From contig CAZABH010000019.1 in the NCBI GenBank assembly GCA_964483585.1, positions 1-59,572 of the forward strand: a stretch of DNA of 59,572 bases, in the 5' to 3' direction. A program made the translations under genes and the position numbers. This stretch comes from SZUA-430 sp964483585 (lineage in GTDB: Bacteria; Pseudomonadota; Alphaproteobacteria; Micropepsales; Micropepsaceae). Positions 41,599 to 50,653 of the stretch are shown here, piece after piece; position 1 is the stretch's first letter; every line of letters begins with the position of its first letter. Under the pieces are notes generated by a model, which saw only the letters and a list, made by a program, of their open reading frames with translations, did not search any database and had not been told where the DNA came from.

Positions 41599-44064
41599 AT
41601 GAGCCTTCGTCCACTTCCCGAACGGATGCGCGTCGATCTTCGGCTTGGAGCTGAAGGCTTGACAGTTGGCGAGGCCGCGACCCGCCTTGCTCAGTTCGGG
41701 GCGAACGACATCATCACGGCCCCGCCTGCATCATGGCGGGATACGCTGCAGGATACGGCGCGCGATCCCATGATCTGGTTTCTCGCTGGCGTCAGCGTGC
41801 TGTTCTGGGTTCTGGGCGACCATGCCGAGGCGGTTGTCCTGGCACTTGCGCTTGTGCCGCTTGTGGGCATGGATGCGTGGTTGCATCGTCGTACGCAGGC
41901 CTCCACGCAGGGTCTCGCGAACAGGCTTTCGAGTGAGGCTGTCGTGATCCGAGGCGCGGCCGCGCACATGGTGGCTGCGCGCGACGTGGTGCCAGGAGAC
42001 ATTGTCGAGGTGCAGGCAGGCGAGATGTTCCCTGCCGACGGGATCCTTGTCGAAGGCGATGGGGTGCAGGTCGACGAGTCTGCGATGACCGGTGAATCCT
42101 GGCCTGTGCGCAAGGCGGCGTTCGTGACGAATGTCGTGCCTGCAGCGCTTGAGATGGAGCATTGGTGCCTTGCGGGGACCCGTCTTCTTGCAGGGTCCGC
42201 GCGGGTACGCGTTGCGGCAACGGGCGCAGAGACGCTCTATGCCGGGATCGTCCGTTCTGCGCTGCAAGGGCGGCATGAACTGACCCCCTTGCAGCGATCG
42301 GCTGGTCGGCTTGTGGGTGCCCTGCTCTGGGCGGCGGTCGGGCTGTGTCTGCTGCTGGCGGGTGTTCGGCTGTGGCAGGGGCATGGATTGCTCGACGCCT
42401 TCGTCAGTGCCGTGACGCTGGCAGTTGCCGCCCTGCCGGAAGAGTTTCCTGTGGTCATGGCGATCTTCCTGGGTGTGGGGGTCTATCGGCTGGCGCATCG
42501 CAAGGCGCTGGTTCGGCGCGCTGTGGCCGTCGAGAACATTGGGCGGCTGACCTGTATCTGCGCGGACAAGACAGGCACATTGACCGAGGGGCGGCTGGTC
42601 CTTGCGCATGTCGTGCCGGCGGCTGGCTTCGCCGAAGCGGATGTCTTGGGCGTTGCGCGCCTCGCCGCGCGCGCAGAGAGCGGCGATCCGCTGGACCTCG
42701 CTCTGCTGTCGGGCGCGCCTTCAAAGGTTGGGCGAGCGATCGCGTCGTTCCCCTTCACCGAGGATCGCAGGCGCGAGACGCGGATCGTGGAGCACGTCGC
42801 AGGTGGGGTCATCGCGGCGGTCAAAGGGGCGCCAGAGACCGTGCTGGCCTTGTGCAGTCCGGAGCCCGATATCGGCCTATGGCAGGAAGCCCTGCTCGCT
42901 TTGGGACAGGGTGGGCACAAGGTGATTGCCGTGGCACGGCGCGACTTGCCGCCGGGTCATAGCAGTGCGGAAGAACCATCTGATGGCTTCACCTTCGTGG
43001 GGCTTCTCGCCTTCGAGGATCCTGTCCGTGACGGCGTGCGCGAAGCTGTCGCGCGCTGCCGTGCCGGTGGTATCAGGGTCATCATGGTCACGGGGGATCA
43101 TCCGGTTACTGCGACCGCTGTGGCGCGGGAAATTGGGCTTGGCGGGGACACGCCGCATGTGCTTATGGCGGATGAAATCGAGGGCAGCGATCAGGCCCTA
43201 TTGCTTGCGCGTGTCGATGTGGTTGCGCGGGCTACGCCGATGCAGAAGCTGCGACTCGTCGAGGGCCTGCGCGCGGCAGGCGAAGTCGTTGCCGTGACCG
43301 GGGACGGCGTGAACGACGTGCCGGCGATCAAGGCAGCCGATGTGGGCATTGCCATGGGCGAACGGGGAACGCAGAGCGCACGCGAGGTGGCGGCTATCGT
43401 TCTTCTTGATGACAATTTCCGGACCATCGCCGATGCCGTCGGCGAGGGTCGGCAGTTGTTCGTCAACCTGCAGATGGCGTTCATCTATCTGCTGCTGGTG
43501 CATATCCCGCTGGTGGTCAGTGCGGCTTTTGTTCCGCTAATGGATAATCCCATTCTTTATCTGCCGGTTCATATCGTGATCGTTGAGCTTTTCATTCATC
43601 CCACGGCGTTGCTGGCCTTCCAACAGGCAGCTTCTCCTGGTGCGCTGCAAGCCATTCCGCGCGATGGGCCGTCGCATTTCTTCACGCGACAGACCTGGCT
43701 GGTTGTCGGCGGCGGAGGGTTGTTCCTTGCCCTGCTGCTGATTGTCGGGTTCGAACTTGCGTTCCAGTATCATGGTCAAATCGAGGAGGCGCGCGCGCTT
43801 GTTCTTGCCATGCTGGTCTTGTGGAACGCCGCGATGACGCTGGGCCTGACAGGGACACAGCGTGGCATGGGTCTGGTGGTGCCGCTGGTGTCGCTTGCCG
43901 TGGTTGCGGCCCTGATCCAGCTGCCGGTCTTTGCAGGGCTTCTGCACCTTGCGCCGCTCTCGATCACGGAGTGGATCATCGTGACGACAAGTGGTGCTTT
44001 GTCGTTCGGTGTGGCCACGATGGCGCGGCAGTCGCTTTTTGCGAAAGCCGCGCCTCTGGCATGA
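41599..44064 (+). CDS. Cation-translocating P-type ATPase
   Basis: The 821-residue pump has the actuator motif TGES in DESAMTGESWPV, and PEEFP in the fourth membrane helix (AALPEEFPVVMAIFLGVG). The phosphorylated aspartate is D323 in CADKTGTLTEGRLVL, and the hinge is AVTGDGVNDVPAIKAADVGIAMG. At least eight helices are visible. The PEEFP type and lack of an N-terminal heavy-metal domain suggest a P2/P3-like Ca2+, Mn2+ or H+ pump rather than CopA/ZntA; the ion is unresolved. The ATG at 41599 was chosen because longer starts overlap the kdsA coding region. Confidence 0.88.
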   Translation: MSLRPLPERMRVDLRLGAEGLTVGEAATRLAQFGANDIITAPPASWRDTLQDTARDPMIWFLAGVSVLFWVLGDHAEAVVLALALVPLVGMDAWLHRRTQASTQGLANRLSSEAVVIRGAAAHMVAARDVVPGDIVEVQAGEMFPADGILVEGDGVQVDESAMTGESWPVRKAAFVTNVVPAALEMEHWCLAGTRLLAGSARVRVAATGAETLYAGIVRSALQGRHELTPLQRSAGRLVGALLWAAVGLCLLLAGVRLWQGHGLLDAFVSAVTLAVAALPEEFPVVMAIFLGVGVYRLAHRKALVRRAVAVENIGRLTCICADKTGTLTEGRLVLAHVVPAAGFAEADVLGVARLAARAESGDPLDLALLSGAPSKVGRAIASFPFTEDRRRETRIVEHVAGGVIAAVKGAPETVLALCSPEPDIGLWQEALLALGQGGHKVIAVARRDLPPGHSSAEEPSDGFTFVGLLAFEDPVRDGVREAVARCRAGGIRVIMVTGDHPVTATAVAREIGLGGDTPHVLMADEIEGSDQALLLARVDVVARATPMQKLRLVEGLRAAGEVVAVTGDGVNDVPAIKAADVGIAMGERGTQSAREVAAIVLLDDNFRTIADAVGEGRQLFVNLQMAFIYLLLVHIPLVVSAAFVPLMDNPILYLPVHIVIVELFIHPTALLAFQQAASPGALQAIPRDGPSHFFTRQTWLVVGGGGLFLALLLIVGFELAFQYHGQIEEARALVLAMLVLWNAAMTLGLTGTQRGMGLVVPLVSLAVVAALIQLPVFAGLLHLAPLSITEWIIVTTSGALSFGVATMARQSLFAKAAPLA

Positions 44065-44451
44065 TCAGAACAGAGACCGGATGGCGCCAATCAGGCCGCC
44101 AATGAAGAGCACGATGACAGCCAGCGCCTGGATCATGAAGCCCATCGACCGCTGATCGGCTGCGGCGATATAGCCTTGTGCGTACATGTAGCGTCCAACG
44201 ATCCAGATGGCGCCGATGACCGCACCCAGCAAACCGCTCCAGTACATGCAGAAGATCCAGAGCGTGACGAGGAAGATGGGAAGCCATTCCAGCGTGTTCA
44301 TCTGTACGCGGAATACGCGCTCGAAATCGGGGTTGCCGCTCGTCGCGGGCGCGGGAACGTTGTACTTGCGCCGGGCGTTTCCGACCAAGAGGCCAGTCCA
44401 GAAATAGAGAACAAGGGCGGCAAGCGTGACAAGAACGGGCCAGGCAGACAT
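44065..44451 (-). CDS. MAPEG family membrane protein
   Basis: A 128-residue integral membrane protein with four helices. MAPEG features are the first helix with FWTGLLVGNARRKYNVPAPA, the conserved FERVFRVQMNTLEWLPIFLV and the third-helix GRYMYAQGYIAAADQRSMGF. MAPEG proteins are glutathione- or eicosanoid-related enzymes in eukaryotes; the bacterial role is mostly unknown. It is exactly adjacent to, and convergent with, the ATPase stop codon. A second, different MAPEG gene lies at 48868. Confidence 0.85.
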   Translation of the reverse strand: MSAWPVLVTLAALVLYFWTGLLVGNARRKYNVPAPATSGNPDFERVFRVQMNTLEWLPIFLVTLWIFCMYWSGLLGAVIGAIWIVGRYMYAQGYIAAADQRSMGFMIQALAVIVLFIGGLIGAIRSLF

Positions 44452-44619
44452 GGGTTTTCCTCCTTTTGGGGACGGGGTCTGTTGACGCAAGGCAGGTTAT
44501 GACCCCGACTCGGCTGTCGGGATGGTAGTGCGCATTGGGCCGTTCGTCGAAGTTGCATCCTCGCCCGCGCTTTGGCTATGTACGGCGCGCATCGTAATTA
44601 TGAACCCTGGGGCGACACC

Positions 44620-45888
44620 ATGACAGCCATCATCGACATTCGCGGCCGTGAAATCCTCGACAGCCGTGGCAATCCAACGGTCGAAGTCGAGATCGAACTT
44701 GAAGATGGCAGCCTGGGCCGGGCGGCGGTGCCATCGGGAGCATCAACCGGCGCACACGAGGCTGTCGAGAAGCGTGATGGCGGCAAGCGCTACGGAGGCA
44801 AGGGGGTTGAGCAGGCTGTTGCCGCCGTCAATGGCGAAATTTTCGACGCCATTGCTGGCATGGAGGCAGAGGAGCAACTGCATCTCGACAGGACGCTGAT
44901 CGAGCTGGACGGGACTCCGAACAAGGGCCGTCTTGGGGCCAATGCCATCCTTGGCGTGTCGCTAGCGGCGGCGCATGCCGCCTCGCACGCGCGCGGCCAG
45001 AAGTTGTTCCGCTATGTGGGCGGCACGCAGGCGCATCTGTTGCCGGTGCCGTTCATGAACATCATCAACGGTGGGGCGCACGCCGATAATCCGATCGACT
45101 TCCAGGAATTCATGATCCTGCCTGTCGGCGCGCCGACGTTCCGCGAGGCGCTTCGCATGGGAACCGAGGTGTTCCATGCGCTGCGCAAGGCGCTCAAGGA
45201 TGCAGGACATAATACCAATGTTGGTGATGAAGGCGGCTTTGCGCCGAACCTTAAATCAGCCGATGAGGCTCTGAGTTATGTGATGCGCGCCATCGAGGCC
45301 GCTGGTTACAGGCCGGGCGAGCACGTGAAGCTGGCGCTGGACCCGGCGTCGACAGAGTTTTTTCACGATGGCGTCTATGATCTTGAAGGCGAGGGCAAGA
45401 AGCTTGATCCCGCAGGCATGGTCAAGTTCTATGAGGATCTGTGCCGGCGCTATCCGATCGTCTCGATCGAGGACGGCATGGCAGAAGACGACTGGGCTGG
45501 CTGGAAGGGGCTGACCGACGCCATCGGTGCCAAGGTGCAGTTGGTGGGGGACGATCTTTTTGTCACGAACCCTGCGCGCCTGCGCGAGGGGATCGCGAAA
45601 AGGACGGCGAATGCGATCCTGATCAAGGTCAACCAGATCGGCACTTTGTCGGAAACGCTCGAGGCCGTCGAGACTGCGCACAAGGCCGGCTACAAGGCAG
45701 TGATGTCGCATCGCTCGGGTGAGACCGAGGACACCACTATCGCTGACCTTGCTGTTGCCACGAATTGCGGCCGCATCAAGACGGGATCGGCATCGCGTTC
45801 GGACCGCCTCGCCAAGTACAACCAACTCCTGCGCATCGAGGAGCAGCTCGGCGCGTCGGCGAAGTTCGCCGGCTCGGAGTTCAGCTGA
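44620..45888 (+). CDS. eno: Enolase
   Basis: Enolase converts 2-phosphoglycerate to phosphoenolpyruvate in glycolysis. The 422-residue protein begins MTAIIDIRGREILDSRGNPT. It has the substrate loop GASTGAHEAVEKRDG, the metal ligands in ASTEFF, SIEDGMAEDDW and VGDDLFVTNP, and the signature LIKVNQIGTLSETLE. The MSHRSGETEDTTIADLAVAT segment is complete. It is the standard neighbour of ftsB and pdhA in alphaproteobacteria; here an MgtC/DUF4010 gene intervenes on the other strand. Confidence 0.97.
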   Translation: MTAIIDIRGREILDSRGNPTVEVEIELEDGSLGRAAVPSGASTGAHEAVEKRDGGKRYGGKGVEQAVAAVNGEIFDAIAGMEAEEQLHLDRTLIELDGTPNKGRLGANAILGVSLAAAHAASHARGQKLFRYVGGTQAHLLPVPFMNIINGGAHADNPIDFQEFMILPVGAPTFREALRMGTEVFHALRKALKDAGHNTNVGDEGGFAPNLKSADEALSYVMRAIEAAGYRPGEHVKLALDPASTEFFHDGVYDLEGEGKKLDPAGMVKFYEDLCRRYPIVSIEDGMAEDDWAGWKGLTDAIGAKVQLVGDDLFVTNPARLREGIAKRTANAILIKVNQIGTLSETLEAVETAHKAGYKAVMSHRSGETEDTTIADLAVATNCGRIKTGSASRSDRLAKYNQLLRIEEQLGASAKFAGSEFS

Positions 45889-45919
45889 CGGCGGCGAGCA
45901 GGAAATCACCTCAACGGGA

Positions 45920-47191
45920 TCAGCCCTGTGCGATCGCTGATGCAAAGGCCACGACGCCGGATGTGGTCAGCACCGCGGCTGCGGGCCAGGCAAGGTCTCG
46001 AGATCCAAGGCGGACGGCGATGCCGGATTTCACGACGCTGTTGGCGAGGACAGCAATGGCGATGGTGGTGGCGGCGGTTGCCAGTGGCGTCGTAGCCGTG
46101 AGAGTGGCGCTGGCGAGGCGGGCGGCCGAAACGGTGGCCGCATCGACGTCGACGGCGCCTGCAAGCAGGCCCGAGAGCATCAGTCCGGCATTGCCGGCAT
46201 ACTCTTGCGCATAGTGGGCAATCACCAGCATGGCTGCGACGAAGGCAATGAAGCGTGCTGCGATCCCCAAAGAGTCAGCGGCGCCGGCGTCGAATGTCGC
46301 TTGAGGTTCTGTGCGCCGCGCGCGGAAAACCAGGATGGCAGCGCCCAAGAGTGACACGATGCAGCCCAGTACGAGCGGCCACCGCACGACGTCAAACAGT
46401 GCATGGTTGAGCGTGTAGACCAGGGCTGCGATGCGCGCGAACATGATGGATTGGGCAATGGCGATGGCTGCCGCTAGCGCAAGCGAGGCTGCTGGTGCAT
46501 TGCGCGCGGCGCGGGAAGCGCTGACGGTCACACTGGTTGAAGAGACAAGGCCCCCAAAGAGGCCCATCAGCAGGGCACCGCGCTCGGATCCGACGGTGCG
46601 GATGGCTGCATAGCCGGCAAGCCCCATGCTTGCGATGATGACAACGGCCCAGCAGAGTTCATAGGGGTTCAGCACGGCGCCCGGTCCAAATCCCTGGTCT
46701 GGCAGCAGGGGCAGCAATACGACCGCCACCACCAGAAGCTTGAGTGCGGCAACGATTTCCAGGTGCTGCAGGCTTTTCAGAAAGTCGTGCAGCAAGGATT
46801 TCTGGTCCAGAAGGACGACGGCGATCACGGCGATCATGGCGGCTTCTTTCAGCAGGCCGCTGGCGCATAGAACGCCCAGAACATAGGTCAGCATGATCGC
46901 GACTTCGGTCGTCATCCCTCGGTCGGCGTCGCTGCGTCGCGTGTCGCTGAAGTAGCTGGCGACGACCAGCGCCAACAGGCCTGCGCCGATCACGGCAGGC
47001 AGCAGGGGCCCAAGCCCGGTCGACAGGAGGCCGGCGGCAAACCCTGTCAGTGACACAAGCGTAAACGTGCGAATGCCGGCCTCTCGTTCACCGGATGCTT
47101 CGGTGCGCTGTTTCCACCCGCGCTCTATGCCGAGCAAAAGGCCGATGACCAGCGCAGCGAAGAACCGTGGGTAGAATTCCTGCATATCCAT
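45920..47191 (-). CDS. MgtC/SapB family membrane protein with DUF4010
   Basis: The 423-residue polytopic membrane protein has an N-terminal MgtC-like part (FFAALVIGLLLGIERGWKQR and REAGIRTFTLVSLTGFAAGL). A DUF4010 half follows with GLFGGLVSSTSVTVSASRAA, and in total about 11-12 hydrophobic helices. Function of this combination is unknown; MgtC relates to magnesium limitation and virulence in other species. It is inserted between eno and ftsB in the opposite direction. Confidence 0.82.
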   Translation of the reverse strand: MDMQEFYPRFFAALVIGLLLGIERGWKQRTEASGEREAGIRTFTLVSLTGFAAGLLSTGLGPLLPAVIGAGLLALVVASYFSDTRRSDADRGMTTEVAIMLTYVLGVLCASGLLKEAAMIAVIAVVLLDQKSLLHDFLKSLQHLEIVAALKLLVVAVVLLPLLPDQGFGPGAVLNPYELCWAVVIIASMGLAGYAAIRTVGSERGALLMGLFGGLVSSTSVTVSASRAARNAPAASLALAAAIAIAQSIMFARIAALVYTLNHALFDVVRWPLVLGCIVSLLGAAILVFRARRTEPQATFDAGAADSLGIAARFIAFVAAMLVIAHYAQEYAGNAGLMLSGLLAGAVDVDAATVSAARLASATLTATTPLATAATTIAIAVLANSVVKSGIAVRLGSRDLAWPAAAVLTTSGVVAFASAIAQG

Positions 47192-47366
47192 GCGCGTTGG
47201 TCGCTTCTGTCCGAGCCGGTGTTATGTCTGCAATGCTAGCGTGTTTAGATCCGGCGTGCCCATGATTTTGGGTCACGGGGCGGACCGTGTTGAATCTGAT
47301 ATTTGTTAAGGTCGCTTAACCCAAAAATCCTTGACCCTTTTGGTTGCTGCGTGGTCCCATGATCTT

Positions 47367-47675
47367 ATGGATGAGGGGCTGACTCTTCGACGGGCGACGC
47401 GCGGCTGGAGCTTTCCGCTCCTGGTCATGGCGCTTGTCGGATATTTCTCGTACTTTGCCGTGTTCGGGAACCATGGGCTGCTGCGCTGGTCCCGTCTTCA
47501 GGCGACGGTGGAGGCCAAACAGGCCGAGCTTGATCGCTTGCAAAGCGAGCGCCTGTCCCTCCAACGCCGTGTGAGCCTGCTGCGCCCGGAAAGCGTGGAT
47601 GATGACATGCTGGAGGAGCAAGCGCGCTCGCGGCTGGGTCTGACCGAGGCTGACGAGGTTGTGATCCTGAAATAG
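47367..47675 (+). CDS. ftsB: Cell-division protein FtsB/DivIC (septum formation initiator)
   Basis: A 102-residue bitopic protein with a short cytoplasmic N-terminus, one membrane helix (FPLLVMALVGYFSYFAVFG), and a periplasmic coiled coil (LQATVEAKQAELDRLQSERL). The DivIC/FtsB C-terminal motif MLEEQARSRLGLTEADEVVI is intact. It joins FtsL and FtsQ in the divisome. The ATG at 47367 is used; a TTG at 47331 is possible. It is 148 bp before pdhA, the normal alphaproteobacterial arrangement. Confidence 0.9.
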   Translation: MDEGLTLRRATRGWSFPLLVMALVGYFSYFAVFGNHGLLRWSRLQATVEAKQAELDRLQSERLSLQRRVSLLRPESVDDDMLEEQARSRLGLTEADEVVILK

Positions 47676-47823
47676 CCTGATGGATTGTGGTTTTTCTGCT
47701 GCATTGCAGCACGCAGAAGCTGTCAAGCCGGAAGCAAGCCTGTCTTCGTTCTTTGCTTGCGCACCTGCGGGGCGGAGGCTACAGCATCGAGCCGAAAACA
47801 CAGGTTTCAGGACGTACACACGC

Positions 47824-48831
47824 ATGGCCAAAGCCGACGCCACCGCCCGTACCAGTGCCGCTGCCAAGCCGAACCTCAACAAGGACGAGTTGCTGCATTT
47901 TTATCGCGAAATGCTGCTGATACGCCGGTTCGAGGAGAAAGCGGGACAGCTCTACGGCATGGGGCTGATCGGCGGGTTCTGCCATCTCTATATCGGGCAG
48001 GAAGCGGTCGTGGTGGGCATGCAGGCGGCGATCGGCGAGGGTGATCAGGTCATCACGGCCTACCGTGACCATGGGCACATGCTGGCGTGCGGGATGGATC
48101 CGGCCGGCGTGATGGCCGAGCTGACCGGGCGCAGCGGCGGGTATTCGCGCGGCAAGGGCGGCTCGATGCACATGTTCAGCCGCGAGAAGAACTTCTTCGG
48201 CGGGCACGGCATCGTGGGCGCGCAGGTGCCGCTGGGGACCGGGCTTGCGTTCTCGAACTGGTACCGCGGCAATGACCGGGTGTGCCTGACCTATTTCGGG
48301 GACGGGGCTGCCAATCAGGGTCAGGTCTACGAGAGCTTCAACATGGCAGCGCTCTGGAAGCTGCCGGTGATCTACATCATCGAGAACAACCAGTACGCCA
48401 TGGGCACGTCGGTCCAGCGCGCGAGCGCGGAAACGCATCTCCATCGGCGCGGCGTCTCATTCAATATTCCGGGCGAAGAGATCGACGGCATGGACGTGCT
48501 GACGGTCAAGGCGGCGGGCGAACGTGCCGTGAAATGGTGCCGTGAGGGAAAGGGGCCCTATATCCTCGAGATGAAGACCTATCGCTATCGTGGGCACTCG
48601 ATGTCGGATCCGGCCAAGTATCGCACGCGCGAGGAGGTCGACCAGGTCCGCGAGAAGAGCGACCCGATCGACCATGTGCGCCAGATGCTGGTCGACAGCG
48701 GGCTTGCGACCGAGGAAAGCCTCAAGGAGATCGACAAGGAGATCCGCGGCGTCGTCAATCATGCGGCCGAGTTTGCGCAGACCTCGCCTGAACCCGATCC
48801 AGCGGAGCTCTGGACGGACATTGTTCACTGA
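47824..48831 (+). CDS. pdhA: Pyruvate dehydrogenase E1 component, alpha subunit
   Basis: E1-alpha binds thiamine diphosphate and decarboxylates pyruvate. The 335-residue protein shows MLLIRRFEEKAGQLYGMGLI, HLYIGQEAVVVGM and YRDHGHMLACGM. The ThDP/Mg motif is GDGAANQGQVYESFNMAALW ending in IIENNQYAMGTS. The regulatory loop YRYRGHSMSDPAKYRTREE is also present. The ATG at 47824 starts an Ala-rich linker; upstream sequence is unconserved. It leads the pdh gene set, with a MAPEG gene between it and pdhB. Confidence 0.95.
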   Translation: MAKADATARTSAAAKPNLNKDELLHFYREMLLIRRFEEKAGQLYGMGLIGGFCHLYIGQEAVVVGMQAAIGEGDQVITAYRDHGHMLACGMDPAGVMAELTGRSGGYSRGKGGSMHMFSREKNFFGGHGIVGAQVPLGTGLAFSNWYRGNDRVCLTYFGDGAANQGQVYESFNMAALWKLPVIYIIENNQYAMGTSVQRASAETHLHRRGVSFNIPGEEIDGMDVLTVKAAGERAVKWCREGKGPYILEMKTYRYRGHSMSDPAKYRTREEVDQVREKSDPIDHVRQMLVDSGLATEESLKEIDKEIRGVVNHAAEFAQTSPEPDPAELWTDIVH

Positions 48832-48867
48832 GCCCCCGGAGAGGGGAAACCGAGAGAGGAAACAACC

Positions 48868-49269
48868 ATGCCACTTGAACTCCTGATGCTGGCCTTGAGT
48901 GTGGCGCTGCTGTTTGTGTTGATCGTGATCCAGGCTGCTGCTGGCGCACAGGCGCAGGGGCTTGATGTCATGGCGGGGCATCGCGATGACATGAAGGCCC
49001 CCTCGGCCTGGCAGGCGCGTACCAAGCGCTGCGTCGACAATCATCGTGAAGGGCTGATCCTGTTTGCGCCTCTGATCCTGGTTGCGGCACAGCTCGGCAT
49101 CTCGAATGACCTGACAGTCTGGGGCGCGCAGTTGTTCTTTTATTCCCGCGTGGCGCATGCCGTTGTCTATCTGGCGGGCTTGCCGAAGATACGCCCGCTG
49201 GTCTGGGCCATCGGCATCGTCGGGACGATCATGGTGTTTGTTGCCGTGATCACCGGCACGCCCGCCTGA
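48868..49269 (+). CDS. MAPEG family membrane protein within the pdh operon
   Basis: The 133-residue protein has four membrane helices. The MAPEG-like segment is WQARTKRCVDNHREGLILFAPLIL, and AQLFFYSRVAHAVVYLAGLP gives the conserved arginine-tyrosine region. It lies 36 bp after pdhA and 41 bp before pdhB on the same strand, so it is co-transcribed with them. Its link to pyruvate dehydrogenase is not known. It is quite different in sequence from the MAPEG protein at 44065. Confidence 0.85.
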   Translation: MPLELLMLALSVALLFVLIVIQAAAGAQAQGLDVMAGHRDDMKAPSAWQARTKRCVDNHREGLILFAPLILVAAQLGISNDLTVWGAQLFFYSRVAHAVVYLAGLPKIRPLVWAIGIVGTIMVFVAVITGTPA

Positions 49270-49310
49270 CGCGCATTATCGTCGCGACCCATTCCTGCGA
49301 GACCCAGACG

Positions 49311-50648
49311 ATGTCGACTGAAATCCTGATGCCTGCGCTTTCGCCCACCATGGAGGAGGGCAAGCTTGCCAAATGGCATGTGAAGGTGGGTGACCAGGTG
49401 TCCTCGGGCGACGTCATCGCCGAGATCGAAACCGACAAGGCGACGATGGAGGTCGAGGCGGTCGATGAGGGCGTGGTGGCGGCCCTTCTCGTGGCCGAGG
49501 GAACGGAAGGCGTGAAGGTGAACACACCGATTGCCACGCTGACGGGTGAAGACGAGAAGCCTGCGCCGCTGAAGGCCGCGCCTGTCGCGGCTCCGGCACC
49601 GGCGAAGGTTGCTCCGCCTGCTGCGGCGCCGGTTGTCGTGGAAGTGCCCGTAAGCGCAGGTGCCATGCACACGCTCACGGTGCGCGAGGCGCTGCGCGAG
49701 GCCATGGCCGAGGAGATGCGGCGCGACCCCAACGTGTTCCTCATGGGCGAGGAAGTTGGGCAGTACCAGGGCGCCTATAAGGTGAGCCAGGGCCTGCTCG
49801 ACGAATTCGGTCCGAAGCGCGTCATCGATACGCCGATCACCGAGCAGGGTTTTGCGGGGCTTGGCGTGGGTGCCGCGTTCGGGGGCTTGCGTCCGATCGT
49901 CGAGTTCATGACCTGGAACTTTGCCATGCAGGCGATCGACCAGATCATCAATTCGGCGGGCAAGACGCTCTACATGTCGGGCGGGCAGATGGGGTGCCCC
50001 ATCGTGTTCCGCGGTCCCAATGGCGCGGCAGCGCGCGTGGCGGCGCAGCACAGCCAGAACTATGGCGCTTGGTACGCGCATGTTCCGGGGCTGAAAGTTG
50101 TTGCTCCTTATTTTGCAGCCGATGCCAAGGGGTTGCTGAAAGCGGCCATCCGCGATCCCAATCCTGTCATCTTCCTGGAAAACGAAATCTGCTATGGGCG
50201 CAGCTTCGAGGTTCCGGTCGGCGAGGATCACCTGGTGCCGATCGGGAAGGCGCGCGTCGCGCAGGCGGGATCCGACGTCACGATTGTCAGCTACTCGATC
50301 TGCGTCGGTATGGCGATGCAGGCGGCGGAAATCCTGGCCAAGGACGGGATCTCGGCCGAGGTGATCGACCTGCGCTCGCTGCGACCGCTTGATACTGAAA
50401 CCGTGGTGGCGTCGGTGAAAAAGACGAACCGCATCGTCACGGTCGAGGAAGGCTGGCCGATCTGCGGCATCGCCTCGGAGATCGCGACGCAAGTGATCGA
50501 GCATGCGTTCGACTATCTCGATGCGCCGCCGGCGCGTGTGACGGGCAAGGACGTGCCGATGCCCTATGCGGCCAATCTCGAGAAGCTGGCGCTGCCGTCG
50601 GTCGAGGAGATCGTGGCGGCGATCAAAGCTGTCTGCTATCGGAGCTAA
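49311..50648 (+). CDS. pdhB: Pyruvate dehydrogenase E1 component, beta subunit, with N-terminal lipoyl domain
   Basis: The 445-residue protein has a lipoyl domain at residues 1-80 with the lipoylated lysine in IETDKATMEVEAVDEG, an Ala/Pro linker, and the E1-beta domain from about 120. E1-beta motifs are TVREALREAMAEEMRRD, FLMGEEVGQYQGAYKVSQGL, DTPITEQGFAGLGVGAAFGG and FRGPNGAAARVAAQHSQ. Lipoyl-bearing PdhB is typical of alphaproteobacteria. Its lipoyl coding region is nearly identical to that of pdhC, 1.3 kb on. Confidence 0.96.
   Translation: MSTEILMPALSPTMEEGKLAKWHVKVGDQVSSGDVIAEIETDKATMEVEAVDEGVVAALLVAEGTEGVKVNTPIATLTGEDEKPAPLKAAPVAAPAPAKVAPPAAAPVVVEVPVSAGAMHTLTVREALREAMAEEMRRDPNVFLMGEEVGQYQGAYKVSQGLLDEFGPKRVIDTPITEQGFAGLGVGAAFGGLRPIVEFMTWNFAMQAIDQIINSAGKTLYMSGGQMGCPIVFRGPNGAAARVAAQHSQNYGAWYAHVPGLKVVAPYFAADAKGLLKAAIRDPNPVIFLENEICYGRSFEVPVGEDHLVPIGKARVAQAGSDVTIVSYSICVGMAMQAAEILAKDGISAEVIDLRSLRPLDTETVVASVKKTNRIVTVEEGWPICGIASEIATQVIEHAFDYLDAPPARVTGKDVPMPYAANLEKLALPSVEEIVAAIKAVCYRS
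49325..49525 (+). repeat. Direct repeat, copy 1: lipoyl-domain coding sequence in pdhB
   Basis: This 201-bp segment matches 50668-50868 in the same orientation and at the same length, with only scattered, mostly third-position, differences by eye. Both encode the start of a lipoyl domain. It reflects domain duplication and could permit recombination or gene conversion between pdhB and pdhC. Confidence 0.8.
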
Positions 50649-50653
50649 CGGCC

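Noticed and set aside
49167..50504. A 445-codon minus-strand frame antisense to pdhB
   Set aside because: Low-complexity His/Arg/Asp-rich translation, typical of a shadow frame; pdhB is certain.
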